Below are positions 23,128 through 33,232 of a DNA stretch of 64,000 nucleotides, one piece after another. The translations under genes were made by a program, and so were the position numbers. Source of the DNA: Agapanthus africanus (Eukaryota > Streptophyta > Magnoliopsida > Asparagales > Amaryllidaceae); NCBI GenBank assembly GCA_030015575.1, contig JASDDO010000028.1, positions 22,237,154 through 22,301,153 on the forward strand. Reading direction: 5' to 3'. The notes beneath the pieces are model-generated. The model saw only the letters and a list, made by a program, of their open reading frames with translations. It was not told the origin of the DNA and ran no database searches. Each line of letters begins with the position of its first letter. Positions within the stretch are counted from its first letter, which is position 1.

Positions 23128-24544
23128 CCAATAACTTTTACCCTCCCTAATAATTTTAAATGCTTAATACTATTTTACTTAAGTTTTGGGAGGGGGGATA
23201 TTTTGGCTCTTGAAAAGACAATTTTAACAAAATGGTGAGCCAAAAATAAGTTTGGGTGAGAATTTTCACTTTCAATTTTTGCTGCCCCCATTAATAACCT
23301 TTCCTCCTAAGTCTACAGATTTTTAAGATTTAAAAGAAACAATAGTGAGGACACTGCTGCAAATAGGTTTGGGGGAGATTTGTGCTTATTTAAGTGTTAC
23401 TTTGCATTATACTATATATAAGCGCACACAAAAAGCAATTTGATAATAAAAGTTTGAAAGTAAAAATTTACATATGAAAGATACGAATAGTTTGAGAAAA
23501 GCAAGAAAATCAGATGTTTTCTTAAATTAAACTATTAATAAGTAGTTATGAGTTGTTGTCTCAAGAGCTAGTAAGATAAAGGAAATTGCTAATATGAGAA
23601 TAAAAATAAGTCTGAAAAATAGTCCCTATTCTGGAAGCCAAACATTTGAACGTTGATACCCTACTATACGCACTTACACACGTCTTGAAACTCGGGATAG
23701 AAGAGGATACCTTGAAATGCTCTTGTCTAAAAGCCAAAGTATGAAGGAAATAATAAATGAATAAAAAGATAAAATGGTGAAGAAAAATGAACACTGGTTT
23801 TGTAATTACCTGGACAGCAATAAAAAAATATAGCGAGGGTGCTTCATTACCTGGTGCCTTAGACCAACTGGTTTGGGAGTCACTGCTAAACCTCAGGTGT
23901 TGCAAGACGAGGAAAATATTAATACGCCAAATAAGCAAGCACATGAGTAATCGGTCAGTTAGTACATCAAGAAGTATTAACGGTCGCATGAAAAATGTGT
24001 GAGCAAATTCCATCTAAATATTCATCAATTAAAAAGTACTGAGGTAGATGGACAAGAGTATGATAGCTTGAATTGAATTCTCTGAATGTAGGGGTGTCTT
24101 TTACACACATGTAGGGGTAGATGATCGATATTTGGAAGAAAGATAGGAATGAAGAATAAAGACGATGTTTTTATTGAGAGATGATATGATTTCTAACATT
24201 TTTTCACGACCATTAAGATATGGCTCATAGCAACTGAAAAACTGGTCTAGTTGAAAATTGTTATTTTCAAGTTCTTTCTTTTATACTTCTTATCTTTATA
24301 TGTAACTTTCACCATCTCTCTTTTATTATAGAATTTTGTGGGTGTAATCCGCTGAAAACGCTCAGGAGACAACACCCCTTCTACTAGGGACACCTAGAGG
24401 TTTAACGGTTTGTTGCACGTGCTCAGTGCAATCGTGTTGCCTACGAAAGTATGCTACTTAGGATTTTTTCCTTTTTTTCCTTCTTTCTCTTTCTCTTGAA
24501 TAACTAGTTTGCTCGGGACGATCAAAAATAAGTTTGGGGGTATT
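23128..24544 (+). other. 3' noncoding region of E2
   Basis: No pol domain in any frame. It has extra PPT-like tracts at 23248-23260 and 23365-23380 in addition to the true PPT at 24530-24544. A block conserved with E3 lies at about 24340-24455 (caggagacaacacccc, ctagggacacctagagg, gcaatcgtgttgcctacg). Confidence 0.75.
24530..24544 (+). other. Polypurine tract of E2
   Basis: aagtttgggggtatt directly before the 3' LTR. The same tract is found in E3 on the minus strand at 53477-53491. Confidence 0.85.
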
Positions 24545-26073
24545 TGTTCAGTTGATAAAACTGCACTTTTAATATGATATTTTCCTTACTATTTATATAT
24601 AATAAAAGATGTTTATTATAAATATGACACATATAAGGGTTTATCCGTAAAAATACTATTTTCATGTGTTTATATATAATAATTAATATTATAAAGGAAA
24701 ATGATAAGCATATAATATTCATATAATATTTGGACTATTTTAATATGAAATATCTTTGACCAATTCTCTTAAACTAAAATATCATGACAAATGGTTAAGA
24801 TAATATCTCAATATAAACAAATTCTACTAACATCATTTATTGAGATAATTGTGCAGGAATTATATCATGACTAAAATCAAGAAAATCCGAGTTGGCGAGA
24901 TCAAATCTGCCGAAAATATTCAAGTAAATTGAAGAAACCAATTCTGGCAGAAATATAGAGAATATTTTCAAAGTCTAGATATTCAAAAGATCACCAAGAG
25001 CTACATAGATGAAGCCCCAAAAATTTAAGGCCAAGATCCCACCATAAGGCCACGAATCCGCGGTCAAACCCATCCAACGGCCGCTGTTCCGCCGTACTTT
25101 AAGGGAGTCGGGATTCTGGATTTTTTGGTTAGAATCGTAACAACTAGTTACCATATTATGAAACTAGGGTTCCGTCTCTGTGAGTATAAATAAGGAACGA
25201 GAGCCTTTTGGAAAAAGGATCAAGGTGAAGAGATCACGAAGTCCAAAACGGCTCACGCATCTAGGCTGATCATCAACGGTTCATCTACCTCCTTAGAAGA
25301 GATCGAGAAGCAAACTAGCATTTTGTAATCATTTTTAAAGGGAACAAAGTGTAAATGAATTTTGTTGATTAATAAACGTAGTTGTTTTTCTTATTTTATC
25401 TCTTTGTAGTTTTAATATGATTTCCTTCTCCATCTCTTCTTTTCCCATCATGCGCGAGTAATTCTCCACTTGTTAGGGTTCGTAGGATTATGATAGATTA
25501 ATAGATGATGAAGATCCTTAAACTCTTTTTACGTCCTATAAAATTTATAAACTTTACCAAAAGAATCATTAGCATCCTAATCGGGCGCGCTACCAATTTA
25601 TTGTTAGTCTCGATCGCGATTAGAGATTAGATTAATGATTGTTTTAGTAAAGGCTAGATATGAACGGAGTTCCATGTCGAGATAGGGGTTAAGAGTGGGA
25701 ACCCTTTTCCCTCCAGAAACCTTAATCTACATGCGTCACTGTCGTTCTAGTTTTAAATCTATTAAAGGATAAAAAGAGTAATCTTTAATTAATCATCCAT
25801 AACTACTAAATGCTAATGAACCCTACAAGCCCCATTTATTAAACTTACATCCATAGTTAATCTAGATCTATATTTTGCATCCGTGTTTAACGTAGATTTA
25901 GAACATACAACTATTCTTTATTCTTCCTTCTTTCTTTCTCAACACGCCTAAACTAAGAATAAAAGGTTCAACATTTCTATGAGGACGACCCGTACTCACC
26001 TCGGTCTAGCTACGCGCGACACCGTTCTAATTTCGGTTAACTACAAACACTTCTCTAAAATACAGATCAATCA
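24545..26073 (+). repeat. 3' LTR of E2 (1,529 bp)
   Basis: Begins TGTTCAGTTGATAAAACTGC and ends acagatcaatca. It is free of the LINE and solo LTR found in the 5' copy and so preserves both empty sites. Confidence 0.95.
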
Positions 26074-26910
26074 TATACGGAGACAAATTTATGTTGTCGC
26101 CCGTATGGCGTGGATTAGTCCAAATCCGTATTTTCTTAGATTAGATTTTTGGGTTGGGTTTAAGGATCGTTAATCTCCTTTGAAACTAAGATCAACTTAA
26201 ACATTTGTTAAGGATACGTTAGTCTACTTTTAGACTAAGATCTACTCAACAGGATCATTTAGATCCAATAAAAGAGCATTTAGACTCTATTGTTTTAGTT
26301 TAGGGACATTGTGGTCCAGAAGTTTAAGGATATCATAGTCCGTGACAGTTTAAAGACATCATAGTCTGTAAAGTTTAAACACATCATAGTCTATGAGTTT
26401 AAGGACCTCACAGTCCATGGTAGTTTAGAGACATCATAGTCTGTAAAGTTTAAGGACATCATAGTCCATGAGTTTAAGGACCCCACAGTCCGTAAAGTTT
26501 AAGGACATCATTGTCCATAGTTTAAGGACCCTACAGTCCGTGGAATGTCTGGATGTCGGGATCCATCACTTCTCTAAAGACGTTGAAGGATTACAACGAC
26601 ACATATCAGAGGAGTGAAGAGATGTACCCTTGAACCAATATTGTTTGGGAGATCCGCAGTCATGTTTGGGACTAAGATCAAAGATTTATGAGCATATGGG
26701 CTCAATTAATCTGAATTAGGGATCTGTGGCCAACTTGGGCTCGGCCTATTTGGTTAAAATGTTGGACATTTATATAGGCTCAGTCCTTTTTCATTTAACA
26801 ATGCTGAGCATTGGTTTGGATTCTAACAACCGTTTTTGTCTTTTATTGAGTGCTGAGAACTCATTATAGCTCTGGGGCTTTATTTAATGAACAGTTTATG
26901 TTCCCTCAGC

Positions 26911-27290
26911 GCACACGTGACGAGCACGTAGTGCGCTTGGCGCTGAGTGCCAGTCAATGAGCGCTGAGCGCTTCTGTTAAGTAGCACACACATGAGGAGG
27001 ACGTGGCGCGTTTGGCGCTGAGCACCAGTCAATGAGCGTAGAGCGCTTCTGTTAAGTAGCGCACACGTGAAGAGCACGTGGCGCGCTTGGCGCTGAGCGC
27101 CAGTCAATGAGCGCAGAGCGCTTCTGTTAAGTAGCGCGCACGTGAGGAGCACGTGGCACGCTTGGCGTTGGTCACCAGGTTTGGAGCGCTAAGATGCTTC
27201 TTATGAAGTAGCGCACACGTGAGGAGCACGTGGCGCGCTTGATACTGAGCGCCAGACAATGAGCGCAGAGCGCTTCTGATCAATTTCGTG
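26911..27290 (+). repeat. 75-bp GC-rich tandem repeat, about five units
   Basis: gtagcgcacacgtgaggagc recurs at 26981, 27056, 27131 and 27209, with gcgctgagcgccagtcaatg in each unit. The minus strand stays open over several units and would give a 25-residue repeated peptide, but this follows from a period divisible by three. A related GC-rich block lies reversed in the right arm (31640-31990). Confidence 0.85.
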
Positions 27291-27674
27291 ATCTGAGAAA
27301 TAAGTTCTCTCTTACAAGAGACTTTGTCTCATGGTTCTAAGAACAAAGTTCTTATTTTTTTAGGAGATATTAAAATCTCTTCTATTTTCTTTTGTGAAAA
27401 ACTTTATCTTTATAGATTTATGATTTAAAGAGAATGAAATTTTTCTCCCCCCCCCATTTTATAATGAGATGCTATGATCTCTATTTGTGAAAGACCTTTG
27501 TCTTATAGATCTATGATCTAAAAAAAGAGCTACGTTCTTCTTTCTTGATGAGATATTTTTTATCTCTCTGTTTTTACCTTGAAGAAAAGTTCTTCTTCTC
27601 AAAGCCTGCTCTTTTCTTTGAAATTTCTCAAAGCTTGTAGGGGGTTCCTCTCTACAAGACTTGAAGTCTTGGGT

Positions 27675-27684
27675 CCTTTATATA
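27675..27684 (-). promoter_or_regulatory. TATA-like box in the left arm, facing outward
   Basis: On the minus strand this reads tatataaagg within ctactatataaagg. Its mirror in the right arm is tataaaaagg at 31146-31155 on the plus strand. Both would fire away from the centre. Confidence 0.4.
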
Positions 27685-28040
27685 GTAGAGGCTGACTTGT
27701 TGATTCAGTTGAAGAGATTTTTTCTCTAATTGATTTGGGGATGTTTCCCACCGTTGGATCTTTGATCCTAGAGCTTCTGTTTTACAGAAGGCAATCTTCT
27801 TGTTTTAAACAAGATTGGGAAATATTTTCCCATACAGAGCTTATTCTGTACCTTGGTTATTTTAATCACCATTGGATCATTGATCCAACGGTACTCTGAT
27901 TTACAGAGCATAATCTTTCCTATTTGGAAAGATTCTAAGGAGTATTTCTTTAACAGAATTTCATTATGAATTTTGATAATTTATCATTTTCGTTGGATTT
28001 TTTATCCAACGGTGGAGAACATTTAGTTCTGACGCTTGGC

Positions 28041-28265
28041 GCTCTCGTGCTTTGCACAAGAGCGCTGCCTCAAAGTCTTTGACCCTTAGTGCCTGGCGCT
28101 CAGCGCTCTCGTGCTTTGCACATGATGCGCTGCCTCAGAGTCTTTGACTCTTTAGCGCTGGCGCTCAGCGCTCTCGTGCTTTGCACGTGAGGTGCTGCCT
28201 CAGAGTCTTTGACTCATGGCGCTGGTGCTCAGCGCTCTCATGCTTTGCACGTGAGGCGCTGCCTC
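28041..28265 (+). repeat. 64-bp tandem repeat, four units
   Basis: gctctcgtgctttgcac begins at 28041, 28105, 28170 and (variant) 28234, each followed by gctgcctcagagtctttgac. Confidence 0.85.
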
Positions 28266-28455
28266 AATATTGAAGGTGTCTTTTCACATTCCTTCTCCAC
28301 TTTTCCTGAGTCAAGCTTCTCTTTCCCATAGCTTGGAAATAGTTCAATCATGCACAGCATTTTCTGTGCCAAGACTTAAATGTCTCCCTTCATAATCTGA
28401 AGCAATACTTCTTTTCTCTCTCATTTTCAGAGAATCATTTAAACAGAGAAGAGCT

Positions 28456-28989
28456 ATGGCTTGTAATCGCCCACATGCTTGTCGTCAGCTATGGGAGGTG
28501 CCCATTGAGGAAATTGTTCCTCGTTTTGCTGCGCGCTTGGTGAACCCTACACTTACGGATGACCAATGCGACATGGTGCTGCACGAGCTCTTGACTCGTA
28601 TAGCATCTCCTCTCCCCATCGGCTCCATTTGGATCCGGATAGTTTTCTTGTCCGTGATCAATGATATTCCCCCTCCTCCGGCGGAGATGAATCCGGTAAT
28701 GCTCGACGCCGCGAAAGACAAGATCGAGTGCTTCCACGAGGCACTTTTGATCACTACAGCTCTGAGAGATCGCTCTGTCCGGCTGTTAAGCCAGATACGG
28801 GCTTAGCAGGTCATCATGTCTGCCTTTGCTGATAGGTGCGGTGCTGACCGATAGGTAGCTACTCTTCGTGAAGATAGCAGCTTTGTCATGGTGGAGAAGG
28901 CAGAGAGGGAGTTAGATAATTTTATTCGTAGTTTGGTGAATCCCTATACTTTCGATCCCATGTTTGGTGATCTATTTCCCGTAGAATAA
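28456..28989 (+). pseudogene. Unrecognised small ORF at the centre of the palindrome
   Basis: An open reading of 116 residues (28456-28806) starts MACNRPHACRQLWEVPIEEI. The same frame continues as coding-like text to about 28989 (VMVEKAERELDNFIRSLVN), with interruptions. The composition is helical and charged towards the end, possibly coiled coil. I recognise no domain. The start codon lies just inside the left arm, so the arm would act as its 5' flank. It could be a captured plant gene fragment, or the counterpart of the broken gene at 12841-14554, because both are followed by a minisatellite and module X. The sequences themselves are not obviously alike. Confidence 0.4.
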
Positions 28990-29561
28990 AATGTTCGATT
29001 AAATGCTTTGTTTTTGTTGTTGAGCACCTGTTCTTCCTCTGATGTGTGCATGTGCGTATATGAATGAGCCCGGTTTCACACATATCTGTAAACGAAACTT
29101 AAGCCAGCATAAAGAAGAACTAATAGCTCTTGGGCGATGATTTTGGCGGGAACAAATGCCCCCACTACTTTGCCCACGTAAGTATATACGTGGGTGAAGT
29201 AGTGCAGAGTAATTTATAGCGTATAACCAGTTTTGGGTTGGTATATAACTTTCAGAATCTTGATCTGAAAAGATAACAAGTGGACACAAGCGTCGTCATT
29301 TATCATTGACTCAAATCTCGACTCTTAAGAGATATAGTTCCAAACCCTCAGCTTCATAAGCCGCACCCTTCTATTTTTTTATGTCTTACTCTGGCGTGAA
29401 GTAGTTTATATGCTCATGAGTAACTTTTCCATTTCAGTGGCATGTAGCTTTTGGCAAGTGTGGCCCATAAATAGTAGATAACAGTTCATCTTGAACTCTA
29501 TATAGGGTAGCAATGACTTAGGAAACATGGTTAGGATTTATTGCTTAAGACTTTCCAACTT
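28990..29561. other. Spacer with one half of a direct duplication of about 330 bp
   Basis: No gene seen. The stretch at about 29450-29560 (agtgtggcccataaatagtag, gacttaggaaaca) recurs at about 29770-29870 (agtgtggaccgtgaatagta, tacttaggaaaca), giving a duplication of about 330 bp. Confidence 0.5.
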
Positions 29562-29760
29562 TATGAGCCGTGAGGGTCTCATAAAGATTTTTCTCCGTAC
29601 GAGTCGTGAGGATCTCGTAAGTGTATTTTCTCCCTAGGAGTCGTGAGAACTCCTAAGTGTGTGATTTCTCTTGAGACTCTTAAGGATCTCACAAGAGAAT
29701 TTTTCCCGCTTACAGGTTGAGAGGAATCATAAGTGGTTGTTTTCCCCTTGTCGAGATTCG
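29562..29760 (+). repeat. Minisatellite of about 36 bp, five degenerate units
   Basis: Units of the form gagtcgtgaggatctcgtaag separated by T-rich text. Many units are themselves small hairpins (gagt...actc). It stands between the central ORF and module X copy 2, as the 27-bp array stands between the broken gene and module X copy 1. Confidence 0.75.
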
Positions 29761-29984
29761 ACTTTGGAGAGTGTGGACCGTGAATAGTATGCAATAGTCC
29801 ATTTTGGACCGACTTGCAGGGCCCCAGTACTTAGGAAACAAGTCCTTATCCCCGTTGCCTAAGGCTTTGACCTACGAGTCAAGACGATTCGAGAAGTTCT
29901 CGCAAGGACACTAATTTCTTCACGAGTCGAGACGAATCGAAAAGTTCTCGCAAGGGTTTCCTAACGTCACAGTTAACTCCTGTT

Positions 29985-30450
29985 AATAGAATTCCGATAG
30001 GGTCTGTGGTACTAGGGTTTTTTTTACCTGTCGCACCATCGCGTTGGCCGATATATTCTCCGATATGCAATCTTGTTGTTCGGGTAGCCCCGCGACTGTC
30101 GTGTCTCTGATCCCTTCGGGGGCTGGACAATACGTCTACAAGTAATCTTCCAGGTAATATTACCGTCGAAAGAGCAAGCGTTAGGGTATTCCATGTCGCT
30201 TCTTACTTGAGGTTAGGCTTAGTTGGGAGCCTCGATGAGTCATGGCCACTCCGCGTTGGTGTGGAATGATCTCAGATAGTCTTATCAGGTCTTATTTGAG
30301 TTGCCGTCAAGACCCTGAAGCGGGGGATTTTCCTTAGCTTCGTTGGTTGACATTGTGCCTGCAATATTGCGTCGCTTGTCGAGGTTGTCTCTCGGTTGTC
30401 TATGAAGGTCGAGATTTAGAACTAGGGGACTTTGCCGTGGCTCCGATTGG
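29985..30450 (+). repeat. Module X, copy 2
   Basis: Same orientation and order of blocks as 14965-15515, for example accatcgcgttggc, gccccgcgactgtcg and accgtcgaaagagcaagcg. It lies at the inner end of the right arm, while copy 1 lies outside the left arm. Confidence 0.85.
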
Positions 30451-30519
30451 TAGTGTCACATCCGTATCCTGCTGGAATGAGGAGGAACGCTGTTGATGAT
30501 CTCTGGGCTCTTGTTTCTC

Positions 30520-33200
30520 CCAATCAAAGCAAAGCTCTGTTTAAAATTCAAATTTTTGAAATGAAGCAACGCTTCAGTTGCAGCGCCAAGTGCGCTGCGC
30601 CCCAAGCGGCGCACCACATGCAGAGCACGTGGGCACTAGTGCTAGGTGCGCTGCGCTCTAAGCAGCACGCCACATGCGCGTTAGCGCTAGGTGCGTTGCG
30701 TTCCAAGCAGCGCACTACGTGTTAAACACAGGTGCACTAGCGCAATGTGCGCTGCCCTTCAAGCAGCGCACCACGTACAGAGCACAGGTGCGCTAGCGCT
30801 GGAACTAAAAGATCCCCACCATTAGATCAAAGATCTAATAGTAATAATAAATCATTAACTAATCAGATTTAAATTCTGTTAAGGAAAGATTCTCCGAAAT
30901 CTTTCCAAATAACAAGATTGTGTTCTGTAAATCATAGCACCGTTGGATCAATGATCCAATGGTAAATAAAACTTACCAAAAGATAGAATAAATTATGTAT
31001 GGAAAGATTTTCCAATCTTGTTAAAAACAAGAAGATTTCCTTCTGTAAAACAGGATCCCTAGGATTAAAGATCCAATAGTGGGGAAACATCCTCAAATCA
31101 ATCAGAGAAAGATCTCTTTAACTGATTCAACAAATCAGCCTACCCTATAAAAAGGCCCGTTGACTTCAAATCTCATAGATACAGACAGAGAAATAGAGAG
31201 AGAAACCTCCCCAAAAACTTTGAGAAAATTCAAAGAGCAAGCTCTTGCAAGAAGATCCTTTTTCAAGGTAAAAAATGATGATGATGAACATAGAGATGAA
31301 ATCATCTCAAAAAAAGAAGAATTCATTTCTTTAAAAAGATCATAGATCTACAAAGACAAAAAGTCTTTCACAAAGAGATAAAAAGATCTCATTATAAAAT
31401 AAAGGAAGAACTTACTGCTCACGGATCATAGATCTATAAGAGTAAAGTCTTTCTCAAAGAGATCATGAACATCTCATTATAAAAAAGGAGAATAATTCAA
31501 TTCTCTTAAAGATCATAAATCCATAAAGGCAAAACCTTTCATCAATATAAGAGATTGAAACAAAATAAGAACGGTTGTTCTTAGATCTTGAGACAAAGTC
31601 TCTTTTAAAAAGCTTAAATCATAAAATTGATCAAATGCGCTTCGCGCTCTTGAACTGCACTTCTGCGCTCTCTGGACTGGCGCTCAGCGCTAGATGCGCT
31701 ATGTGTCAATCATGTATGCGCCAATTAACCACTAGCGCTTTGCGCTCTTGAAATAGCGTACTGTGCTCATGGGCTGGCGCTCAACGTCAAGCACACCACG
31801 TGTCACTCACGTGTGCGCCACTAAACTGAAAGCGCAATGCGCTCATGGATTAGCGCTCAGTGCTAATAAACTGGCATCATGCGCTCATCATCTGGCGCCT
31901 AGCGCCAAGCGCGACACATGTCCCTTACATGTGCCCCACGTGGCAGAAGCGCACTGCGCACTTTGCGCTGACAGAACATAAATTGTTCTTTAATAAGCCC
32001 AGAGCTCTGATGAATGCTCAACATTTAATAAAAGACAAAAACATTGTCAAGATATAAATCAATGCTCAGCATTGTTAAAAGGGCCAAGCCCAAATAAACA
32101 CTCAACAGCCCAAAATAAAATGTTAAACATTTTAACCTGAATGGACTTAGTCCAAGATTGGCCATAAGTCCTCAACTCATATTAATTGAGCTTATCTGCT
32201 CATAATTATGTTAACAGATCTTAGCCCCAAATTGGACTGCAGATCTTTCAACCAACTCACATTGGTTCGAGAGTACATCTCTTTACACCTCTGATATTTG
32301 TCATTGTAATCCTTCAACGTCTTCAGAGAGGTGACGGGTCCCGACAACCAAACATTCCACGGACTGTGTGGTCTTTTAAAACCCATGGACTATGATGTCC
32401 TTAACCTTGACTGTGAGGTCTTTAAAATCGTGGACTATGATGTCCTTAACCTAAACTGTGAGTTCTTTAAACTCACAAATTATGATGTCCTTAATCTTGG
32501 ACTGTGGGGTCCTTCAAAACTCATGGACTATGACGTCCTTAACCATGAACCGAGATGTCCTTAAACTAATAATGGACCGTAATGTCCTTAAACTAATCGA
32601 CTGCAATGTTCATAAACTAACAATAGAGCCCAAATGCTTTTTTGTTGGATCTAAACGATCCCGTTAAGTTGATCTTAGTCTAAAATTAGACTAACGTATC
32701 CTTAACAAATGTTTAAGTTGATCTTAGTCCCAAATGAGGCTAACGTATCCTTAAACCCAACCCCAAAACCTAAATCTAAGAAGATACGCATTTGGACTAA
32801 TCCACGCCCTACGGGCAACAACATAAATTAGTCTCCGTATATAAACCACGGGCAACTAAAAACAAAACAAACACACACGACACGAAGTGACCATCTGTAG
32901 AAGGAGAAAATGGTTACCGCGATACAGTAGCGTAATTAACTGCAGGGGCTTGCGTCTACAGGGAAGAGCGTCCCCACAATCAAAAACCCCTCATCAAAGA
33001 GGGGGAATCTGACGAAGCTGCTGCATTGGCCGCATCCGTGTAAACCTTCGATACATTGTGCCATAAATCAACTTGGCATCTTCGGAGAGGTGGACGGATA
33101 GCACCTATTAGCATCTACCCCGAAATTCAGGCAAGACGAACCCGCACGGTCGCGTCTCCGATTTTCGGCGGGGAAAGATTCTGGAACTCCCGGTAGGACC
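30520..33200 (+). repeat. Right arm of the giant palindrome
   Basis: Reverse complement of the left arm in order: GC-rich tandem block (30575-30800); hairpin-rich stretch with the TATA-like box at 31146-31155; GC-rich block (31640-31990); matched stretch (32000-32370); gacatcatagtcc-type repeats reversed (about 32330-32620); well-matched stretch (32640-32840); and 32841-33190, which matches 15530-15860. The outer end fades at about 33190. Confidence 0.75.
31146..31155 (+). promoter_or_regulatory. TATA-like box in the right arm, facing outward
   Basis: tataaaaagg inside ccctataaaaaggcccg, followed about 30 bp on by an A-rich stretch with cagacagagaaatagag, the layout of a plant core promoter. 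Its mirror is at 27675-27684. Confidence 0.45.
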
Positions 33201-33232
33201 TTTTCCTCTTTCCACTCCACACTTCGTGTGTC

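Larger units (their letters stand above)
15861..26073 (+). mobile_element. E2: Athila-like Ty3/gypsy, gag-protease type without visible RT or integrase
   Basis: 5' LTR 15861-19203 (expanded by two nested insertions), PBS 19205-19222, leader, gag and protease 20287-23127, noncoding 3' region, PPT 24530-24544, 3' LTR 24545-26073, TSD tatac. Net of nested sequence the 5' LTR is about 1,532 bp, against 1,529 bp for the 3' LTR. The tggcgccgttgccgggg priming site, the gag type and the protease motif DLGAS point to Athila. The 1.4 kb between protease and 3' LTR has no pol domain, exactly as in E3, so the lack looks like a family trait. The coding part is broken in about half a dozen places. The LTRs differ by about 4-5% by eye, or about 1.5-2 million years. 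Confidence 0.9.
26079..28450 (-). repeat. Inner part of the left arm of the giant palindrome
   Basis: From outside in: a well-matched stretch to about 26285; 26290-26560 with about ten units of gtttaaggacatcatagtcc; 26560-26880, matching 32000-32370 reversed; a 75-bp tandem array (26911-27290); 27300-28020, rich in small hairpins and with a TATA-like box facing outward (27675-27684); and a 64-bp tandem array (28041-28265). The matches to the right arm are ordered and reversed. Confidence 0.75.
15516..33200. mobile_element. Giant inverted-repeat element of unknown family, interrupted by E2
   Basis: Left arm: about 15516-15860 plus 26079-28450. Right arm: about 30520-33200, reversed. Removing E2 and one target copy joins the left arm at tatacggagac, which matches the reverse complement of the right arm at gtctccgtatat (32831-32842). 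Long stretches match at roughly 80-90% (for example 26079-26280 against 32640-32840); GC-rich tandem blocks match less well. The spacer (about 28450-30520) holds a small ORF, a minisatellite and module X copy 2. Candidates are a fold-back or MULE-type DNA element with very long terminal inverted repeats, or two Tat-type LTRs lying head to head. No 9-bp duplication was found at its edges, so family and exact ends remain open. Confidence 0.65.

Noticed and set aside
23561-24013. 150-residue open reading on the minus strand in the E2 3' region
   Set aside because: It is not kept in the matching region of E3 and has no domain; probably chance in AT-rich sequence.
26880-27152. 90-residue open reading on the minus strand with a 25-residue repeat
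   Set aside because: It is explained by the 75-bp tandem array, whose period is a multiple of three and so keeps a frame open without coding selection.
26290-32620. Regularly spaced repeats resembling a CRISPR array
   Set aside because: Units are head-to-tail minisatellites without unique spacers of equal length, and the window is plant nuclear DNA.
15516-33200. Classical MULE with a 9-bp target duplication
   Set aside because: I compared the flanks near 15516 and 33200 and near acggagac/gtctccgt and found no 9-bp match. The family is left open.
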